DNA of 9,076 nucleotides from Methylophaga sp. (GTDB lineage Bacteria; Pseudomonadota; Gammaproteobacteria; Nitrosococcales; Methylophagaceae), in contig NZ_JAUSCC010000019.1 of NCBI RefSeq assembly GCF_030651745.1, positions 1 to 9,076 of the forward strand, given 5' to 3'. The first letter of the stretch is position 1. Every line of letters begins with the position of its first letter. Below, one piece after another: positions 6,163 to 9,076 of the stretch. A model generated the notes under the pieces. That model had not been told where the DNA came from, did no database searches, and saw only the letters and a list, made by a program, of their open reading frames with translations. A program made the position numbers and the translations under genes.

Positions 6163-7021
6163 ATTATTGTTGCTCCTGGTGCCTATGCTAATCTTTAGCA
6201 ATGCTTTTGCCAAAGAACGGCAGGTTTTAGTGCTTTATCCGGCTGTTAACACCCCCTTTGATGCCATTTATGCCTCAACGATTAAAGGGATCAAAACCAA
6301 AGTAAACCAACTGACCGTTATCGCAATTCCGGAAGCAGCTCGCTTTGCTGATTTACAATCAACCCTTGATCATCACAGTCCTGACAACATCATTGCGCTG
6401 GGCAATCAAGCCATTGACTTAATCAACCAAAGCCCCTATCGAAGTCAAACCTTAGCCGGTTTGATCTATTTTAACGTAACCGATTATCAGGGTGTGAGCC
6501 TGTCACTTGATAGCCAGGTAGTGGTTTCACTCATGCGACGCCTGACACCCGGCATCAAACGCGTCTTTATCGTCGAAAACAAGACGCCTCGCTTCCTGAA
6601 AAGCGCCCTCTCTGAAGCCGTTTCAAAACCGTTGCTGGTGCTCCGGGAGGGCGCCGACCTGTTGGCCACTATGCGTATATTGGGGCAATTACTCGAACAG
6701 GAAGCCAAGCCGGAAGATGCGATCCTGATCCCTGCCGATATACCCAAGGATATCCTCTACGAAGCCTCCAAAATTGCCTGGAGAAAAAATATCATGCTGT
6801 TATCCACTAATTTATCGCATCTGGAATATGGCGTGATGATGGCCTTTTATCCTAATATGGTCGCCTTGGGTCAGCAATTGGGCGACATGATCAATAAGCC
6901 GTCGACGACTTACGAAACAGTTAAAACAGTCGATGTTTCTTTAAATCAACGAGTCGCTCAGCATCTCGACATACAGTTTGATTCGACCACGCTGAGCTCC
7001 TTTTCGATAGTACTGGAATGA
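6143..7021 (+). CDS. Periplasmic ABC substrate-binding-like protein
   Basis: The product has 292 residues. It has a clear Sec signal peptide: Arg and Lys near the N-terminus, a Leu-rich core (residues 8-18) and A-F-A at 21-23 before K-E-R, the expected cleavage site. The mature part starts with a Q-V-L-V-L-Y-P-A-V-N-T-P-F beta strand and alternates strands and helices as in type I periplasmic binding folds. It looks like the uncharacterised ABC_sub_bind group (PF04392-like), with I-I-A-L-G-N-Q-A and D-A-I-L-I-P-A-D-I-P segments in the expected places. No transporter ATPase or permease is nearby. The start overlaps the previous gene by 20 bp, and the stop overlaps the kinase start by four (ATGA). 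A sensory role is therefore more likely than uptake: it probably binds a small molecule and presents it to the kinase, as LuxP does for LuxQ or TorT for TorS. Confidence 0.75.
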   Translation: MNTRISKLLLLLVPMLIFSNAFAKERQVLVLYPAVNTPFDAIYASTIKGIKTKVNQLTVIAIPEAARFADLQSTLDHHSPDNIIALGNQAIDLINQSPYRSQTLAGLIYFNVTDYQGVSLSLDSQVVVSLMRRLTPGIKRVFIVENKTPRFLKSALSEAVSKPLLVLREGADLLATMRILGQLLEQEAKPEDAILIPADIPKDILYEASKIAWRKNIMLLSTNLSHLEYGVMMAFYPNMVALGQQLGDMINKPSTTYETVKTVDVSLNQRVAQHLDIQFDSTTLSSFSIVLE

Positions 7022-8478
7022 ACCGGTTATCCGAAGCTCTGAACCGTTTTGACTTTCGACAACGTTACGATTTAATGGTGCTTGCCTCAGTTGCACTGGC
7101 GGGCCTATTGATCGTCATGTCGTTATATTTGGCGGCACATCAATATACCAGTGCCTACACTCGCCAATATTGGAAAGAATACACTCACACTTTTGCGCAC
7201 TCCATCAAATACGGCGTCATTCTGCACTCCACCATCGTTTCAGAAGATATCATTCAAACCTTTACCGCTGACAGGAATGTTTTAAAAGCCTCCGTATTTG
7301 AAAGCCCACACACGTTATTAGTTGCATCCAACCAGCAACTCTTTGAATGTCATCCGACCGAGTCACCCGTCATCCAGCCCTATGTTCTCGATTATGCTAG
7401 CTTATGGTGTTTTTATGCCCCGCTGTATCAAAATGAAGACTATTTGGGTTACGTTGAACTGGTGATATCGAAGCATGACCTCGATGCTTTCATGCGGCGC
7501 ATTTTATTCGTTTCAGGACTCATTGTCTTGGTGGTGTTGGTGTTTTTATTCTTGATGGTACGGCGTTATTCAGGCGTCTTTACCGCACCATTACTTGAAA
7601 TAGTCACTGTGTTAAAAAATGTGAGCCAAGGACAGCGGGGGCATCGGGTCGACTTTTCCGGAGCACCCGATATTCAGCGGATGAGCTCCGATTTTAATGA
7701 CATGCTGACCATTATTGAGCGTAACGAACAGGTCCTTGAGCAATTGGTAGCGGATCGCACCAGTGAGTTGAAGATAGCCTTGGATAGTAGCCGTGCGGCC
7801 AATAACTACAAAAATCAAATTATGACCTTGGTCTCCCATGAAATGAAAACGCCTTTACACAGCATAGGCACCTATTTGGAATTGATTCGGGATGCTTTAC
7901 CGAAAACACCGGAGTTCGATTTATGCCGCTCTTTTCATGCCAATGCGTTGGTCCGCACCCACGATTTGAACGAGTTGATCAACAAAGTACTGATCCACGG
8001 CAAACTGGAGGCCAATAAGGTTGAACTGACTTTGGAACCGTTCGACATCAAACTGTTAATGCAAGAATGTGCCGATAAACTTGAACCAGCGCTTGCCGAC
8101 AACCGTAACCGCTTATCGCTGGCAGGTGAACATCAAGTGATTATTGCCGATGCCGAAGTATTAAGGCATATCGTTAACAATTTGTTGAGCAATGCCTGTA
8201 AGTTTACCGCTGATGGCGACATTAGTTTAAGTTGGCGACAAGATGAAGCAGATTTAATCATTCAGGTGCGTGATACAGGCTGCGGCATCCCGGCTAAATA
8301 CCAAAACCAAATATACGAACCCTTCTGGCAGGCTGACATGACTCTAACGCGTGAGCACGGCGGTCATGGCTTGGGGCTTTCTATCACCAAGCGCTTTACT
8401 GAGCTGTTAGGCGGGACCATTCATGTCAGCTCTCAACTCAATGAAGGCACTCTGTTTACCGTTAAACTTCCGTTGTAA
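7018..8478 (+). CDS. Membrane sensor histidine kinase
   Basis: The product has 486 residues. Transmembrane helix 1 is about residues 19-41, followed by a periplasmic sensor region to about 160, helix 2 at 161-181, and a HAMP-like linker and coiled coil to about 260. The HisKA box is L-V-S-H-E-M-K-T-P-L with phospho-accepting His274. The HATPase domain shows the N box N-N-L-L-S-N-A-C-K-F (387-396), G1 box D-T-G-C-G-I-P (419-425), F box Y-E-P-F-W-Q-A-D (433-440) and G2 box G-G-H-G-L-G-L (448-454). All key residues are present, so the kinase should be active. There is no receiver domain, so it is a classical, not hybrid, kinase. Coupling to the substrate-binding-like gene suggests ligand input from that protein. 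Its 3' end overlaps the facing response-regulator gene by 17 bp. Confidence 0.93.
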   Translation: MNRLSEALNRFDFRQRYDLMVLASVALAGLLIVMSLYLAAHQYTSAYTRQYWKEYTHTFAHSIKYGVILHSTIVSEDIIQTFTADRNVLKASVFESPHTLLVASNQQLFECHPTESPVIQPYVLDYASLWCFYAPLYQNEDYLGYVELVISKHDLDAFMRRILFVSGLIVLVVLVFLFLMVRRYSGVFTAPLLEIVTVLKNVSQGQRGHRVDFSGAPDIQRMSSDFNDMLTIIERNEQVLEQLVADRTSELKIALDSSRAANNYKNQIMTLVSHEMKTPLHSIGTYLELIRDALPKTPEFDLCRSFHANALVRTHDLNELINKVLIHGKLEANKVELTLEPFDIKLLMQECADKLEPALADNRNRLSLAGEHQVIIADAEVLRHIVNNLLSNACKFTADGDISLSWRQDEADLIIQVRDTGCGIPAKYQNQIYEPFWQADMTLTREHGGHGLGLSITKRFTELLGGTIHVSSQLNEGTLFTVKLPL

Positions 8479-8938
8479 GCAGACTGATTTTTTCGTCTTC
8501 TGTCAGATTATTAGGCAAAATACCCTTGAGCGTGGTCATGATCTCTTTGACCCTGACGGTTTCATTATGCCTAAGGGAATAATCCAATAGCCAAATCAGA
8601 TTTCTGACGACGTTTAACCTGGAGTCTAAATAGTGTGCCTGATGCAGCAGTTTTGATTTATTTAAAAGGGTTTGACACAGTGTTTTGAGATCATCCAAAG
8701 AAAAGGGTTTGCAAAGGTATTCACTGGCACCATTCAATAACACTTTGTTTTGAACATTGGGTTTGTCTAAAGCCGTGACAATGATCACTGATTGGTTCTT
8801 ATTGATCGCCATCATTTGGTTAAGTATTTGTTCGCCTGATAATTTAGGCAACATCAAATCCAATAAAACCAGATCGTGTTGCTTTTTTTGCCAAAGCGCA
8901 TAACCCGATAAACCGTCATAGGCGACATCAATATCATC
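8462..8938 (-). pseudogene. Response regulator, N-terminally truncated
   Basis: The readable remnant is 158 residues, starting at a junction and not at a start codon. It opens D-D-I-D-V-A-Y-D-G, which matches the receiver region around residue 25 of a normal regulator, so roughly the first 25 residues, including the acidic pocket, are gone. The phospho-accepting aspartate is present in L-V-L-L-D-L-M-L-P (remnant residue 27), as are the switch threonine (I-I-V-T-A) and the lysine in C-K-P-F. After the receiver there is only a helical tail of about 60 residues, with no DNA-binding domain visible. The frame upstream of 8938 hits TAG at the junction. Translation could start at internal codons (TTG at 8863 or ATG at 8854) but would not give a working receiver. 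It is convergent with, and overlaps, the kinase gene and was probably its partner. Confidence 0.8.
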
Positions 8939-9006
8939 CTAAAAAGAGCAGTTAAAACTTGCTAAACTATCTCAAGTAATTGATATCAATTGAGAATGAG
9001 GCGCTT
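8939..9006. promoter_or_regulatory. Junction and intergenic stretch with a 14-bp palindrome
   Basis: Foreign sequence begins just beyond the broken response regulator. It contains AATTGATATCAATT (8978-8991), a perfect palindrome, and an overlapping inverted pair CTCAA (8971-8975) with TTGAG (8990-8994). A GAGG ribosome binding site (8998-9001) sits five bases before the ATG at 9007. The palindrome could be an operator, or a part of an IS end. A loose likeness to Fur-type sites is noted but not claimed. Confidence 0.4.
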
Positions 9007-9076
9007 ATGCAAGAGATCATGACTCACCCATTGGGTGATGGCCAATCAAAAGCATTGATACCCTTAGCCGAACCCG
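9007..9076 (+). CDS. Start of an unidentified gene (runs off the window)
   Basis: Twenty-three codons are visible, MQEIMTHPLGDGQSKALIPL and then A-E-P, with a good GAGG site five bases upstream. The fragment is too short to identify. Because its leader begins immediately at the point where the response regulator is broken, it may be the transposase of an inserted element. Alternatively it is an ordinary gene brought in by a rearrangement; the L-I-P-L-A-E-P segment is also compatible with the start of a small FeoA-like protein. Neither is supported well enough to name. Confidence 0.45.
   Translation, partial: MQEIMTHPLGDGQSKALIPLAEP

Noticed and set aside
8479..8530. Shared terminator between kinase and regulator genes
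   Set aside because: The genes overlap and no GC-rich hairpin followed by a T run is seen there.
8978..9000. Fur box with a feoA gene at 9007
   Set aside because: The match to the 19-bp Fur consensus is poor when aligned base by base, and only 23 codons of the gene are visible.

Overview
The window looks like gammaproteobacterial accessory DNA, inferred from the gene families; no taxonomic marker is present, so nothing closer is claimed. It has two blocks joined by an AT-rich spacer (5027-5223), and both ends are broken by other DNA.

Left block, minus strand (about 657-5026): an operon encoding a ParA ATPase, a ParB-family protein, a DUF2857-type protein and an STY4528-type protein, in that order of transcription. 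This gene set and order is known from the replication/maintenance module of SPI-7/PAPI/PFGI-1-type integrative and conjugative elements. The replicative helicase often found between parA and parB is absent (the two genes overlap by 4 bases), and the integration or conjugation genes expected after the STY4528-type gene are not seen. Instead there is an array of eleven 15-bp palindromic sites, mostly 39 bp apart (151-647), with a small ORF start embedded in it. The 5' end of an IS3-type transposase gene follows at the left edge. A second palindrome array (1205-1431) lies inside the STY4528-type coding sequence, next to an AT-rich stretch with GTA/TAC inverted repeats. Together these resemble an origin or centromere, or the binding sites of an element-encoded protein.

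Right block, plus strand (5224-8478): three overlapping genes encode an unrecognised cytoplasmic protein with a possible ParB/sulfiredoxin-like segment, a secreted ABC substrate-binding-like protein, and a membrane histidine kinase. The last two look like a ligand-sensing pair (periplasmic binder plus sensor kinase). Facing them and overlapping the kinase gene end is a response regulator whose first ~25 residues have been lost at a junction near 8938, so the signalling pathway is probably broken or rerouted. Past the junction is a short palindromic intergenic stretch and the start of another gene (9007 onward) of unknown identity.

The best leads are the two palindrome arrays, one of which shows a paired base change that keeps its symmetry inside a coding region, and the operon joining a possible ParB-like protein to a periplasmic-binder/kinase pair.
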